Shown piece after piece: positions 25,820 to 34,667 of a DNA stretch of 64,000 nucleotides. A program made the translations under genes and the position numbers. Origin of the DNA: UBA4479 sp963974935 (lineage in GTDB: Bacteria > Pseudomonadota > Alphaproteobacteria > Rhodospirillales > Casp-alpha2); contig CAXBEV010000001.1 of the NCBI GenBank assembly GCA_963974935.1, positions 496,001 through 560,000 of the forward strand. The letters run 5' to 3'. Below the pieces are notes generated by a model. That model saw only the letters and a list, made by a program, of their open reading frames with translations. It had not been told where the DNA came from and made no database searches. The first letter of the stretch is position 1. The number at the start of each line of letters is the position of its first letter.

Positions 25820-25919
25820 TGATCCTTCGAGACGGCCCGTTGGGCCTCCTCAGGATGAGGTGTCTTAATATTATCAACACCCTCATCCTGGGGAGCGGCG
25901 AAGCCGCGTCTCGAAGGAT
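25820..25919. repeat. Family A repeat, second inverted pair
   Basis: TGATCCTTCGAGACGG...CCTCAGGATGAGG (25820-25860) faces a reverse-complement copy (25881-25919) across a 20-base AT-rich spacer. It lies 12 bases beyond the stop of the oxoprolinase gene and before the TolC-like gene, where it would separate the two transcripts. Confidence 0.88.
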
Positions 25920-25931
25920 GCGTCCGCGCAC

Positions 25932-28900
25932 CTACGCCTTGCCGAAGCCGCCGCCGCCGGGGGTTTTGATGACGAATACGTCGCCGGCTTCCATCTGCGT
26001 TTCATCGTTGCCGCGCAGTTGATCGACCTTACCCGATGCCCGCACGACGCGGTTGACACCACGCTTGCCGGGGCCACCGCCGTTGAGGCCGAACGGGTCG
26101 GTGTGACGATGGCTCGACAGCACGGTGACCGTCATCGGCTCCAAGAACCGCATCCGGCGAACAATGCCGGACCCGCCGTAGTTTTTGCCGACGCCGCCCG
26201 AACCCCGCCGGATTGAGAATTCCTCAACCCGGACCGGGAAGCGGTTTTCCAAAACTTCGGAATCGGTCATGCGTGTGTTGGTCATGTGTGAGTGCACGGC
26301 ATCACAGCCGTCAAAGCCATTCCCGGCACCAGTGCCGCCGCAGATCGTCTCGTAGTTCTGATACACCTCGTTGCCATAGACGAAGTTGTTCATCGTCCCT
26401 TGCGCCGACGCGAGGACGCCGAGCGCGCCATATAATGCGTCGGTCAGGCACTGCGAAACCTCGGTGTTGCCGGCGATCACGGCGGCCGGATACACCGGAC
26501 TGATGATGGATTTTTCCGGCATTTTGATCTTCAGCGGCTTCAGGCACCCTTCGTTCAGCGGAATTTCGTCATCCACGAGCGTACGGAAAACGTACAATAC
26601 GGCTGCTTTGCACACAGCCGACGGTGCGTTGTAGTTGTGCTGGCCTTGCGGCGAAGTACCGGTGAAATCGATCAGGGCTTCACGCTTTTTCTTATCGACG
26701 GTGATCTTGACTTGAATCTGGTCACCGTTGTCCATCGGATAGGTAAATTCCCCGTCCGACAATACCTCGAGCACACGGCGTACGCTTTCTTCGGCGTTGT
26801 CCTGCACATGCCCCATGTAGGCATGCACCACATCCAAGCCGTAGTTGTTGACCATCTTGCGAACTTCACGCACGCCGGTTTCGTTGGCGGCGATCTGTGC
26901 GGTCAGGTCGGCCATATTCTGTGAGGGGTTCCGGCACGGGTACTTGCCGGATTTCAGCAGCGCATAAGTTTCTTCTTCGCGCAGCCGGCCTTCTTCGACC
27001 AGCAAGAAGTTGTCGATCAACACGCCTTCGTCTTCGATATGTTTCGAGTCCGGCGGCGACGAACCTGGGGTTCGTCCGCCGATATCGGCTTGGTGACCAC
27101 GCGAGCCGACATAGAACAGAATGCTCTCGCCGTCATCATCGAACACCGGCGTGATTACCGTGACGTCAGGTAAGTGGGTGCCGCCGTTGTAAGGCGCGTT
27201 CAATGCGTACACATTACCCGGCTTCATCGTGCCCGCATTCTCGCGGATCACGGTTTTGATGCTCTCGCCCATGGAGCCCAAGTGCACCGGCATGTGCGGC
27301 GCGTTGGCGACCAAATTGCCGACCACGTCAAAGATCGCGCAGCTGAAATCCAGGCGTTCTTTGATGTTCACGGAATAGGCCGTATTGGCGAGTGTCGCGC
27401 CCATCTGCTCGGCGATGGACATGAACAAGTTGTTGAACACCTCAAGCATCACCGGGTCGGCTTCGGTGCCGATGGCGAATGTCTGTGGCTTGGCTTTGAC
27501 GCGTTTCAAAATCAGATGACCGCGCGTGTTCATCGACGCCTGCCAGCCCGGTTCAACCACGGTGGTGCCGGTATCTTCGGAAATAATCGCCGGTCCGTTG
27601 ACCACGTCGCCGGACAGGAAATCGCCTCGATGATAAACCGGTGTGTCGTGTCGTTCGCTGCCGGAATACATTTTGACCGTCGCCAAAATAGGCACCGGTT
27701 CGGTGCGCTTGGGGTCGTTGAGCTCGGGATCGATGGTGCTTTCGGTGACACCGATAACCTCGACGGTCAGCGCTTCGATGACCAATCCGCGGCCTTCGGG
27801 GACGAAGCCGAAACGTTGGCGGTGTAGGGTCTCGAATTCTTCCTGCATCGCTTTGGCGTCGGCGACGGTCACCTCAATCGAGCTGTCCGTGCCTTCGTAG
27901 CGCAAGTGCGCACGCTTCAAGGTTTGTAGTGCATCCTCGTCGATGCCTTGGCTGGTGACTTCCCGGGCTGCATCGGTGGCCATGTCGTTCAACGGTGCAT
28001 CTAGGTTTTTGAGTGTTTCGTCATTTAAAGCGCCGTCGGCACTTTGCTCGCGCAGTGCACGCACATCGGCCAAGCCCATGCCATATGCCGACAATACGCC
28101 GGCAAACGGGTGCACGAACACGTTCTTCATGCCGAGCGCGTCGGCAACCAAACACGCGTGTTGGCCACCGGCGCCACCGAAACAGTTCAGTACATAGTTT
28201 GACACGTCATAGCCGCGCTGCACGGAAATCTGCTTGATGGCGTTGGCCATGTTCTCAACCGCGATGGTCAAGAACCCTTCGGCCACGTCTTCGGGGCTGC
28301 GGGGTTTCTCGCCCGTGGAGGCGGCGATCTTTTCGCTCATCTCGGTGAATTTCTGGCGTACCACGTCGGCGTCCAGCATCTCGTCGGCGTTAGGGCCGAA
28401 TACGTGCGGGAAAAATTCCGGCTGAATCTTGCCGAGCATGACGTTGCAATCTGTTACCGCCAACGGACCGCCGCGGCGATAACACGCAGGGCCGGGGTTT
28501 GCGCCGGCGCTTTCCGGGCCGACCCGGAAGCGGGCGCCGTCGAACACCAGGACCGAGCCGCCACCGGCAGCCACAGTATGAATGTGCATCATCGGTGCAC
28601 GCATGCGCACGCCTGCGACGACGCTTTCGAGTGAGCGCTCATATTCGCCGTCAAAGTGCGCAACGTCGGTCGACGTGCCGCCCATATCAAAGCCAATGAT
28701 CTTGTTGTATCCGGCCATCTGCGCCGTGCGCACCATGCCGACGACGCCGCCCGCGGGTCCGGACAGAATGCTGTCTTTGCCTTGGAACAATTTAGCGTCG
28801 GTGAGACCACCGTTTGATTGCATGAACATAAGCCGAGGGCCGCCACTGCCGCCCGCTTCGAGGTCGGTGGCAACGCGGTCGACGTAGCGTCGAAGGATCG

Positions 28901-29540
28901 GTGAGAGGTACGCATCGACCACAGTGGTGTCACCGCGCGAGATCAACTTGATCAATGGGCTGACGGTGTGCGATACGGAAATCTGTGTGAAGCCGATCTC
29001 GGCGGCGATTTTTGCGGCCTCGGTCTCGTGCTTGGTGTGGCGATAACCGTGCATGAATGCAATGGCGACCGAGCGGATGCCGTCGTCATAGACGGCCTGC
29101 AGATTGGTTCGCAATGCATCTTCGCTAAGCGGCGTCAGCACCGCGCCGTCGGCGGCCACGCGCTCGTCGGCTTCGATGACTTTTTCGTATACCAGTTCCG
29201 GCAGCTTGATGTTCATGTCGAATAAACGCGGACGGTTTTGATACCCGATCCGAAGCGCATCGCCGAAGCCCTTGGTGATGACGAGTACCGTTCGGTCACC
29301 TTTGCGCTCAAGCAACGCGTTGGTGGCAACTGTAGTGCCCATCTTGACCGCTTGCAGCGTGCCGGGCGGGATCGCTGCGCCGGGCTCTAGGCCCATCAAC
29401 TCGCGAATGCCATGCAGGGCAGCGTCTTCGTACTGCTCAGGATTCTCCGACAGCAGTTTGTGGGTAATCAAAGCACCGTCCGGTGTCTTTGCTACGAGGT
29501 CGGTAAAAGTGCCCCCACGGTCGATCCATATCTGCCACAT
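25932..29540 (-). CDS. Hydantoinase/5-oxoprolinase, fused HyuA-HyuB
   Basis: This 1202-aa protein is a single-chain ATP-dependent oxoprolinase/hydantoinase. The N-terminal HyuA half begins with the actin-like ATP-binding IDRGGTFTDLVA and contains GFDMGGTSTDVA. The HyuB half begins near residue 690 (FMSIAEQMGATLANTAYS) and includes the NAPYNGGTHLPDVT region. Fused enzymes of this size include eukaryotic OPLAH, which converts 5-oxoproline to glutamate using ATP. ATG 29540 is chosen because GGAG lies nine bases upstream; ATG 29555 would add five residues. It is the last gene of an operon that starts with a DUF1445 protein and a TRAP system, supporting a lactam such as 5-oxoproline as substrate, though hydantoins remain possible. 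Confidence 0.92.
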   Translation of the reverse strand: MWQIWIDRGGTFTDLVAKTPDGALITHKLLSENPEQYEDAALHGIRELMGLEPGAAIPPGTLQAVKMGTTVATNALLERKGDRTVLVITKGFGDALRIGYQNRPRLFDMNIKLPELVYEKVIEADERVAADGAVLTPLSEDALRTNLQAVYDDGIRSVAIAFMHGYRHTKHETEAAKIAAEIGFTQISVSHTVSPLIKLISRGDTTVVDAYLSPILRRYVDRVATDLEAGGSGGPRLMFMQSNGGLTDAKLFQGKDSILSGPAGGVVGMVRTAQMAGYNKIIGFDMGGTSTDVAHFDGEYERSLESVVAGVRMRAPMMHIHTVAAGGGSVLVFDGARFRVGPESAGANPGPACYRRGGPLAVTDCNVMLGKIQPEFFPHVFGPNADEMLDADVVRQKFTEMSEKIAASTGEKPRSPEDVAEGFLTIAVENMANAIKQISVQRGYDVSNYVLNCFGGAGGQHACLVADALGMKNVFVHPFAGVLSAYGMGLADVRALREQSADGALNDETLKNLDAPLNDMATDAAREVTSQGIDEDALQTLKRAHLRYEGTDSSIEVTVADAKAMQEEFETLHRQRFGFVPEGRGLVIEALTVEVIGVTESTIDPELNDPKRTEPVPILATVKMYSGSERHDTPVYHRGDFLSGDVVNGPAIISEDTGTTVVEPGWQASMNTRGHLILKRVKAKPQTFAIGTEADPVMLEVFNNLFMSIAEQMGATLANTAYSVNIKERLDFSCAIFDVVGNLVANAPHMPVHLGSMGESIKTVIRENAGTMKPGNVYALNAPYNGGTHLPDVTVITPVFDDDGESILFYVGSRGHQADIGGRTPGSSPPDSKHIEDEGVLIDNFLLVEEGRLREEETYALLKSGKYPCRNPSQNMADLTAQIAANETGVREVRKMVNNYGLDVVHAYMGHVQDNAEESVRRVLEVLSDGEFTYPMDNGDQIQVKITVDKKKREALIDFTGTSPQGQHNYNAPSAVCKAAVLYVFRTLVDDEIPLNEGCLKPLKIKMPEKSIISPVYPAAVIAGNTEVSQCLTDALYGALGVLASAQGTMNNFVYGNEVYQNYETICGGTGAGNGFDGCDAVHSHMTNTRMTDSEVLENRFPVRVEEFSIRRGSGGVGKNYGGSGIVRRMRFLEPMTVTVLSSHRHTDPFGLNGGGPGKRGVNRVVRASGKVDQLRGNDETQMEAGDVFVIKTPGGGGFGKA

Positions 29541-29604
29541 GACATGCGTCTCCATTCGCGTTCAGCGTCCGCGCCAATTCGTCGCGGTCGCGGTTAAGTG
29601 AGTA

Positions 29605-30888
29605 TCAGTAAAATAAGCCCGGCAACCAAAGCGCCATGCTCGGGAACACCAGCAGCAATCCGATCATCGCAAACATCGCGGCGACGAACGGTAGAATCCC
29701 GATCATCACGTCGTTCAGGCTGCCGCTTTTTCGGATGCCTTGGACGACATACAAGTTGATGCCGATCGGCGGCGTGATCAGGGCGGTTTCCAAAAGCACC
29801 ATCAACAAGATGCCGAACCAGACCGGATCGAAACCCAAGGCGATAACGATCGGCGTGATCAGCGGTGCTGTGGTCAACAGCATCGACAGCGTTTCCATGA
29901 AGCACCCAAGCACGATGTAAAAGCCGATGATCATCAGCATGGTTTGCATCGACGTCAGGCCAAGGCCGGTGATGAACGCGGCCAACGCCTGGGTCAAGCC
30001 AATCGCACCCAAAATAAAGTTCAAGAAAATGGCAGCCAAAATAATCAGCATGATCATCGCGGTCGTCCGCATGGTGCCTTCGATGGCGCGCTTCAGCATC
30101 GCAATCGATAGCGTACGGTTCCATGCGGCCAAACCAATCGCCGCAATCACCCCGAGCGACGCGGCTTCGGTTGGTGTTGCAATGCCGGCATAGATCGAAC
30201 CAACGACAACGGCGAAGATACCAAGCGGCGGCAACAAGCCGGGCAGAGAGTCGATCTTGTCCGACCATGAGCTGTGCATAGCTTCGCCACCCCAGCTTTT
30301 GCGATACATACACGCAAGGATGACGGTGAGCATGAATAGACCCGCTAACACTAGGCCGGGGATGAACCCCGCAAGGTACAGTTCCGGCACCGAGGTGTCG
30401 GTCAAAAGGCCATAAATAATCAGGTTAATCGACGGTGGGATCAAAATGCCCAGTGTGCCGCCGGCTGCGATGGTGCCTAAGAATAAGCGCTCGTTATAGC
30501 CGTGTTTCTCGACTTCAGGCAGCGCCACGGTGCCGATGGTTGCCGCAGTCGCAACGCTGGACCCGGACGTCGCCGCGAACAAGGCGCACGATCCGATGTT
30601 GGAATGCATCAAGCCGCCCGGCAACCAGCCGAGCCACTGCACCATGCCGTTGTACATGCGTTCCGTGATCCCTGAGCGCAGCAAAATCTCGCCCAGCATC
30701 ACGAACATCGGGATCGCGACCAGCAGAAATTCGATCGAGTTCTGCCAGGCGATGTCGCCGAGCGCCAAATCCAGTGGCATCCCCGAATGGAAATACGACA
30801 TGAACAACCCGAGCCAACCAAGGGACGCGGCAACCGGTACGCTGAGACCGATCAGCACCAGAAGGAAGATGAGCGCTTGTGCAAGCAT
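29605..30888 (-). CDS. dctM: TRAP transporter large permease DctM, second system
   Basis: The 427-aa polytopic permease has about 12 membrane segments and the family motifs GGTLGILIPPSINLIIYG in the first half and ATPTEAASLGVIAA and LLETALITPPIGINLYVV in the second. It is only modestly similar to the DctM at 8548 and so probably serves a different substrate. It lies 29 bases after dctQ and about 65 bases before the oxoprolinase gene in the same direction, consistent with a shared transcript. Confidence 0.94.
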   Translation of the reverse strand: MLAQALIFLLVLIGLSVPVAASLGWLGLFMSYFHSGMPLDLALGDIAWQNSIEFLLVAIPMFVMLGEILLRSGITERMYNGMVQWLGWLPGGLMHSNIGSCALFAATSGSSVATAATIGTVALPEVEKHGYNERLFLGTIAAGGTLGILIPPSINLIIYGLLTDTSVPELYLAGFIPGLVLAGLFMLTVILACMYRKSWGGEAMHSSWSDKIDSLPGLLPPLGIFAVVVGSIYAGIATPTEAASLGVIAAIGLAAWNRTLSIAMLKRAIEGTMRTTAMIMLIILAAIFLNFILGAIGLTQALAAFITGLGLTSMQTMLMIIGFYIVLGCFMETLSMLLTTAPLITPIVIALGFDPVWFGILLMVLLETALITPPIGINLYVVQGIRKSGSLNDVMIGILPFVAAMFAMIGLLLVFPSMALWLPGLFY

Positions 30889-30917
30889 TTCTGATTACCC
30901 TATCTGTAGTGCTGTGT

Positions 30918-31484
30918 TTAGATTTCGTCTTCAATCTGCTCGTCGACGCTTGGGATGCCGAGCAGTTTGTTGATGTAGGGGAAGTCCCCTTTGAAGAACG
31001 CGACGATCGCGGCTGTGATCATCACGAGGCCGGTAAACACGGCGAATATCATGCCCGCGAACCACGGCGTTTGCGGAATCGCCAGTGGCGTGCGCATCGG
31101 CGTGATTGAGCGCGATCCGTTGTCATATGTATCGACCAGCATGAACCAGCCGCGGTATGCGATGTAGGCAATGAAAGCGGTCAACATGGCCGCGCCGAGG
31201 ATATCCATTAGTGCCCGCAGCCAACTTGGAAAATATTGGTACGCGGCATCAATACGAATATGGGTGCGATGAATCATCGCATAGGACAGCGAGAACATGA
31301 TCGAAACGCCGAAGACGTAGCCGGTAATTTCGTCGGCCCCGCCCAAGGTCCAGTTAAACAGCTTTCGCAAAATCACATCAATGGTGACCATGGCAGCAGC
31401 GGCGATCAGCAAAGATCCGCTGAGCCATACAAGGCGCAGTGAGATTTTCTCTAAGCCGCCGATCAGGTTATCAAAAAACTTCAT
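30918..31484 (-). CDS. dctQ: TRAP transporter small permease DctQ, second system
   Basis: The 188-aa protein has the four membrane helices of DctQ and the typical RKLFNWTLGGADEITGYVFGVSIMFSL and MIHRTHIRIDAAY segments. The C-terminus is acidic (SVDEQIEDEI). It follows dctP after a gap of 134 bases that contains a perfect nine-pair hairpin. Together with the flanking dctP and dctM it completes a three-component sodium-driven importer. Confidence 0.92.
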   Translation of the reverse strand: MKFFDNLIGGLEKISLRLVWLSGSLLIAAAAMVTIDVILRKLFNWTLGGADEITGYVFGVSIMFSLSYAMIHRTHIRIDAAYQYFPSWLRALMDILGAAMLTAFIAYIAYRGWFMLVDTYDNGSRSITPMRTPLAIPQTPWFAGMIFAVFTGLVMITAAIVAFFKGDFPYINKLLGIPSVDEQIEDEI

Positions 31485-31563
31485 GATCTCGCCCCGCTTG
31501 GATGTTGAAGGAAAGGTCTTAGAAAAAAGGATAAAACAAATAATGCTCTAAAGTCAGGGTGCG

Positions 31564-31592
31564 CACCGGGAGGCGTTGAAGCACTCCCGGTG
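31564..31592 (-). promoter_or_regulatory. Hairpin between dctP and dctQ, second TRAP system
   Basis: CACCGGGAG at 31564-31572 and CTCCCGGTG at 31584-31592 form nine perfect pairs with an 11-base loop. No T-run follows on the minus strand, so it is not a simple terminator. Its position matches the hairpin at 7888 in the first TRAP operon, suggesting a common role in keeping receptor output above permease output. Confidence 0.6.
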
Positions 31593-31618
31593 GCGTCCCT
31601 TAAGTCGGGAAATTCGAC

Positions 31619-32677
31619 TTATTTCGCTGTGGCTTTGAGGCCGACGATCTTGCCGACGGTCTCGTTCCAGTTTGCCGCGCACTCAGGACCGCAACGCTCG
31701 GCCCAACGGGCAAGCACAACGTCTGTGGCGATCTTGTCGCGTTTCTTGAGGTCGTCTGCAGACGGTTCAACGTGCACCATGTTTGCAGGCTCACCGATCT
31801 CGCAAGGACCACCCGTCAAACACTTAACGGCGATACCGTCTTCTTTCTCGGTCTCGGCCCACATGCGGTCGGTCAACGCGTCGATTTCGGCTTTCAGCGT
31901 CTTTTGCTGGCCTTCCGACATCGAGTTCCACTTCTTCATGTTCATCGCACCGAATGCCAGGCCCCAACCCACGCGCATCGTGTAGGCGTGCGTCGCAGCT
32001 TGATACCATTTGGCATTATACGCCGGCATGGTGCCGGTGATGCCGCAATCGACGACACCTTTTTCAAGGGCCGGGATCACTTCGGCAAAGCCGACCGTGA
32101 CGCTGGAACCGCCGACACCTTCGACGAAGTCACCCAACGTGGTGGCATAAACGCGGATCTTTTTGCCCTTCAGATCGTCAATGGATTTGATCTCGGCATT
32201 GCACCAAAGCATTTGGCTTGGGAACGGATAAAGCTGTAGCAGCTTGGCTTCATAAATTTCCGCAAACGCTTTTTCGAGCGTCGGGAAATACGCTTCGGCG
32301 ACTTTGCGCTCGGTGCCGATGTCTTGGACGATGGACGACAAGTCCGCGCCTTCGAACACGGCGTTTTCAGCGGCAACGTAACCCGGCAGGCCGTGCGCGT
32401 AATCGAACACGCCCAGCTTCAAAAGGCGCATGATCTCGAAACCCTTCAGACCGAGTTCGGTCTGCGGCTTGATTTCGCCGACGATGTTGCCGCCGGTTTT
32501 CTCGCCGATGGTTTTGTTCCAGAACGGGCCTTCGTGCTTGGTGAAGTTGGTCAAGTTGCCCCACGTGCCGACGGCTTTGATCACCACGGGTGCATCGGCA
32601 GCGTGCGCGGCCGGCGTAAACTGAAGCGCCAACGCCGCAACGCCGGCGATCAGTCCTGCTTTGATTGATAATTTCAT
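31619..32677 (-). CDS. dctP: TRAP transporter substrate-binding protein DctP, second system
   Basis: The 352-aa receptor has a Sec signal peptide (MKLSIKAGLIAGVAALALQF, cleavage near AHA-25). The conserved binding-arginine segment LKGKKIRVYATT and the VDCGITGTMPAYNAKWYQ region mark a DctP-type fold. ATG 32677 is nine bases after GGGAG; frames extending to 32731 have no better start. The C-terminal part holds four cysteines (KCLTGGPCEI and RCGPECA), possibly two disulphides, which is unusual for DctP proteins. It sits between the DUF1445 gene and dctQ, so its ligand should be the compound handled by DUF1445 and the oxoprolinase. Confidence 0.9.
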   Translation of the reverse strand: MKLSIKAGLIAGVAALALQFTPAAHAADAPVVIKAVGTWGNLTNFTKHEGPFWNKTIGEKTGGNIVGEIKPQTELGLKGFEIMRLLKLGVFDYAHGLPGYVAAENAVFEGADLSSIVQDIGTERKVAEAYFPTLEKAFAEIYEAKLLQLYPFPSQMLWCNAEIKSIDDLKGKKIRVYATTLGDFVEGVGGSSVTVGFAEVIPALEKGVVDCGITGTMPAYNAKWYQAATHAYTMRVGWGLAFGAMNMKKWNSMSEGQQKTLKAEIDALTDRMWAETEKEDGIAVKCLTGGPCEIGEPANMVHVEPSADDLKKRDKIATDVVLARWAERCGPECAANWNETVGKIVGLKATAK

Positions 32678-32697
32678 TTTTAACATCTCCCTTAAGG

Positions 32698-33543
32698 TTA
32701 GCTTTTGAGTTTTTTCGAATCGGTTGCCCATGCGGGTACGTCCGTGACGAGCATTCGGCCCGGCGCATGGGTAATGCAGAATGGCGGCTTCGCCGATCTG
32801 ACAATGTTTTGCGGCGTTACACCGCAGGCCCAGAAGACGGGAATCTCGCCGTCTCTGAATTCGGTCGGGTCGCCCCAGTCGGGGGCGTTGATATCTGTGA
32901 TGCCGATCTCGGCGGGATCGCCCATGTGCACCGGCTGACCGTGCGCTTGCGGAAAGCGGGCGCAGATCGCACTGGCGCGAATGGCGTCTTGGATCGGCAA
33001 TGGCCGCATCGACACAACGGTGCCGCCCGAGAATGGGCCGGCAGGTTCGGTCATGATGTTCGTGATGAACATGGAGACGGTTTTGTTCTGTTCGAGATGG
33101 CGCAATTTGATCCCGTCTTGGATTAGCGCGTCTTCAAAGGAAAACGAACAGCCGATGGCGAACGCCACGAAGTCGTCCTGCCAAAGCGCCGATATATCGG
33201 TGACTTCGTCTTTTAATTCGCCGTATTCATAAATGCGATACGCAGGCACATCCGTGCGGATGTCGATGTCTTCACCCAGCGTGCGCATCATCGGATCGCC
33301 GGTGTCGGTGACGCCGATCAATGGACACGGCTGCGGGTTGCGCTGACAAAAGCGGGAAAAATCCAACGCCAAGTTTGCCGGTAAAATGACCACATTGCCT
33401 TGCAACATGCCGGGCGCGATACCGGCGGTATGACCGCTATAGGCCCCGGTGCGAAAATGCCCCCGCGCTTCGGCGGCGGTCATGGTGCAAAGATCTTCGT
33501 AAGTCACACGCTCGGACGGCGCGATGTTCGCGGCAATTGCCAT
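32698..33543 (-). CDS. DUF1445 protein (putative hydro-lyase / D-glutamate cyclase-like)
   Basis: The 281-aa protein belongs to DUF1445 (Bacillus YcsI-like). Conserved segments include the early YSGHTAGIAPGMLQGNVVILP, the middle FAIGCSFSFEDAL and the late FWACGVTPQNI and ITHAPGRMLVTD. A mammalian member is reported as D-glutamate cyclase, forming 5-oxo-D-proline; Bacillus ycsI lies beside the genes of the PxpABC 5-oxoprolinase. Here it is the first gene of an operon ending in a HyuA-HyuB oxoprolinase, an independent link to 5-oxoproline. The activity of this protein is inferred. It is transcribed divergently from a LysR gene. Confidence 0.85.
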   Translation of the reverse strand: MAIAANIAPSERVTYEDLCTMTAAEARGHFRTGAYSGHTAGIAPGMLQGNVVILPANLALDFSRFCQRNPQPCPLIGVTDTGDPMMRTLGEDIDIRTDVPAYRIYEYGELKDEVTDISALWQDDFVAFAIGCSFSFEDALIQDGIKLRHLEQNKTVSMFITNIMTEPAGPFSGGTVVSMRPLPIQDAIRASAICARFPQAHGQPVHMGDPAEIGITDINAPDWGDPTEFRDGEIPVFWACGVTPQNIVRSAKPPFCITHAPGRMLVTDVPAWATDSKKLKS

Positions 33544-33652
33544 TCTTTCTTCCCTGCTTCATCGCCGATCTGATGCCGACGCTTAAAGATGATGACAGCA
33601 TCTAAAGGGCGACTTGGCCAAGAAGTCTAATTTATAATTTTTTCATTATGTG

Positions 33653-33667
33653 ATAAATTTTATTTAT
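33653..33667. promoter_or_regulatory. Candidate LysR-type operator
   Basis: ATAAAT-TTT-ATTTAT is a perfect six-base dyad of the T-N11-A type favoured by LysR regulators. It lies in the AT-rich gap between the LysR gene and the divergent DUF1445-TRAP-oxoprolinase operon, 35 bases before the LysR start. Confidence 0.55.
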
Positions 33668-33701
33668 AGGCCGATAAAATGGCGGAAAGGCTGGGGTGCG
33701 G

Positions 33702-34613
33702 ATGAATCTCAAGCAGTTGGAGGCTTATCTTTGGGTGGCCAAACTGGGCAGTTTTTCGAAGACGGCCGAGCGTTTGTTCACAACGCAGCCGGCGATTTCG
33801 TCCAGAATCAGCATTCTCGAAGACGAATTGGGCACGCCGTTGTTCACGCGAGAGACCGGTGCCGTACGCCTCACAGCCGCAGGCCGCGCTCTGATGCCGC
33901 TCGCCGAAGATGCGCTCAGCGCGGTTGAAGCGATTCGTGAGCGCGCCGGCCTGCCGGTCGAAGCCGCGGGTCTGTTGCGGCTCGGCGTGTCGGAAACCAT
34001 CGTGCAGACGTGGCTGCCGGAACTGCTCGCGCAACTGCGTGAGACCTATCCTTTGTTGGATGTGGAAATCTCCGTCGACGTGACGGCAAGTTTGCGGGAC
34101 GAGGTGGTCGACCACACCTTGGACTTGGCGTTCTTGATGGGGCCGGTGTCGGAATACACCGTCAGTAATGTGGCGCTCAGCGAATATCCGCTGGTGTGGG
34201 CGATGCAACCAGGGCCCGGCGAAATCGGGCGCCGTCACATGACGCTCAAAGAAATGAGCACGTATCCAATTCTGACCTACGCACGCAATACCCGGCCGTT
34301 CGCCGAAATCGACGACGCGTTCCGACGCCTTACCGGACAAGCACCGCGCATCTTTCCGTCGACATCGTTGTCCGCATGCCAGCGCATGGCCGAGCGCGGC
34401 GTCGGCATCGGCGCCATGCCAAAAGCTCTGATCCTACGTGCCCTCGAAGAAGGCCGTCTGATCGAAGTCGACTCGGAGTGGTATCCGACACCCCTCAAAT
34501 TCACCGCCAGCTACATCAACGACCCGTCCCGTCCGGTCATTGCCCGTGTTGCCGAGATGGCGGCGGCGATTGCGCAGGGCGTCACAGCGGCGGATGTCGC
34601 GACGTCGGCTTGA
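33702..34613 (+). CDS. LysR-family transcriptional regulator
   Basis: The 303-aa protein has the LysR helix-turn-helix at the N-terminus (LKQLEAYLWVAKLGSFSKTAERLFTTQPAISSRISILE region, residues about 2-40) and a type 2 periplasmic-binding-like effector domain. ATG 33702 is preferred; GTG 33696 would add two residues. It is divergent from the DUF1445 operon across a short AT-rich gap with a T-N11-A dyad, the standard arrangement for a LysR regulator controlling its neighbour. The effector is probably the imported compound or a product; this is inferred from position. Confidence 0.92.
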   Translation: MNLKQLEAYLWVAKLGSFSKTAERLFTTQPAISSRISILEDELGTPLFTRETGAVRLTAAGRALMPLAEDALSAVEAIRERAGLPVEAAGLLRLGVSETIVQTWLPELLAQLRETYPLLDVEISVDVTASLRDEVVDHTLDLAFLMGPVSEYTVSNVALSEYPLVWAMQPGPGEIGRRHMTLKEMSTYPILTYARNTRPFAEIDDAFRRLTGQAPRIFPSTSLSACQRMAERGVGIGAMPKALILRALEEGRLIEVDSEWYPTPLKFTASYINDPSRPVIARVAEMAAAIAQGVTAADVATSA

Positions 34614-34667
34614 CGGCGCCCGGGCCAAGTCGCACTTTATGCGCCGGTTTTATCAAGCGAGGGTGAG

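Noticed and set aside
17793..25919. CRISPR-like array from the repeated GATCCTTCGAGAC elements
   Set aside because: Copies are scattered singly or in inverted pairs, without regular spacers or cas genes.
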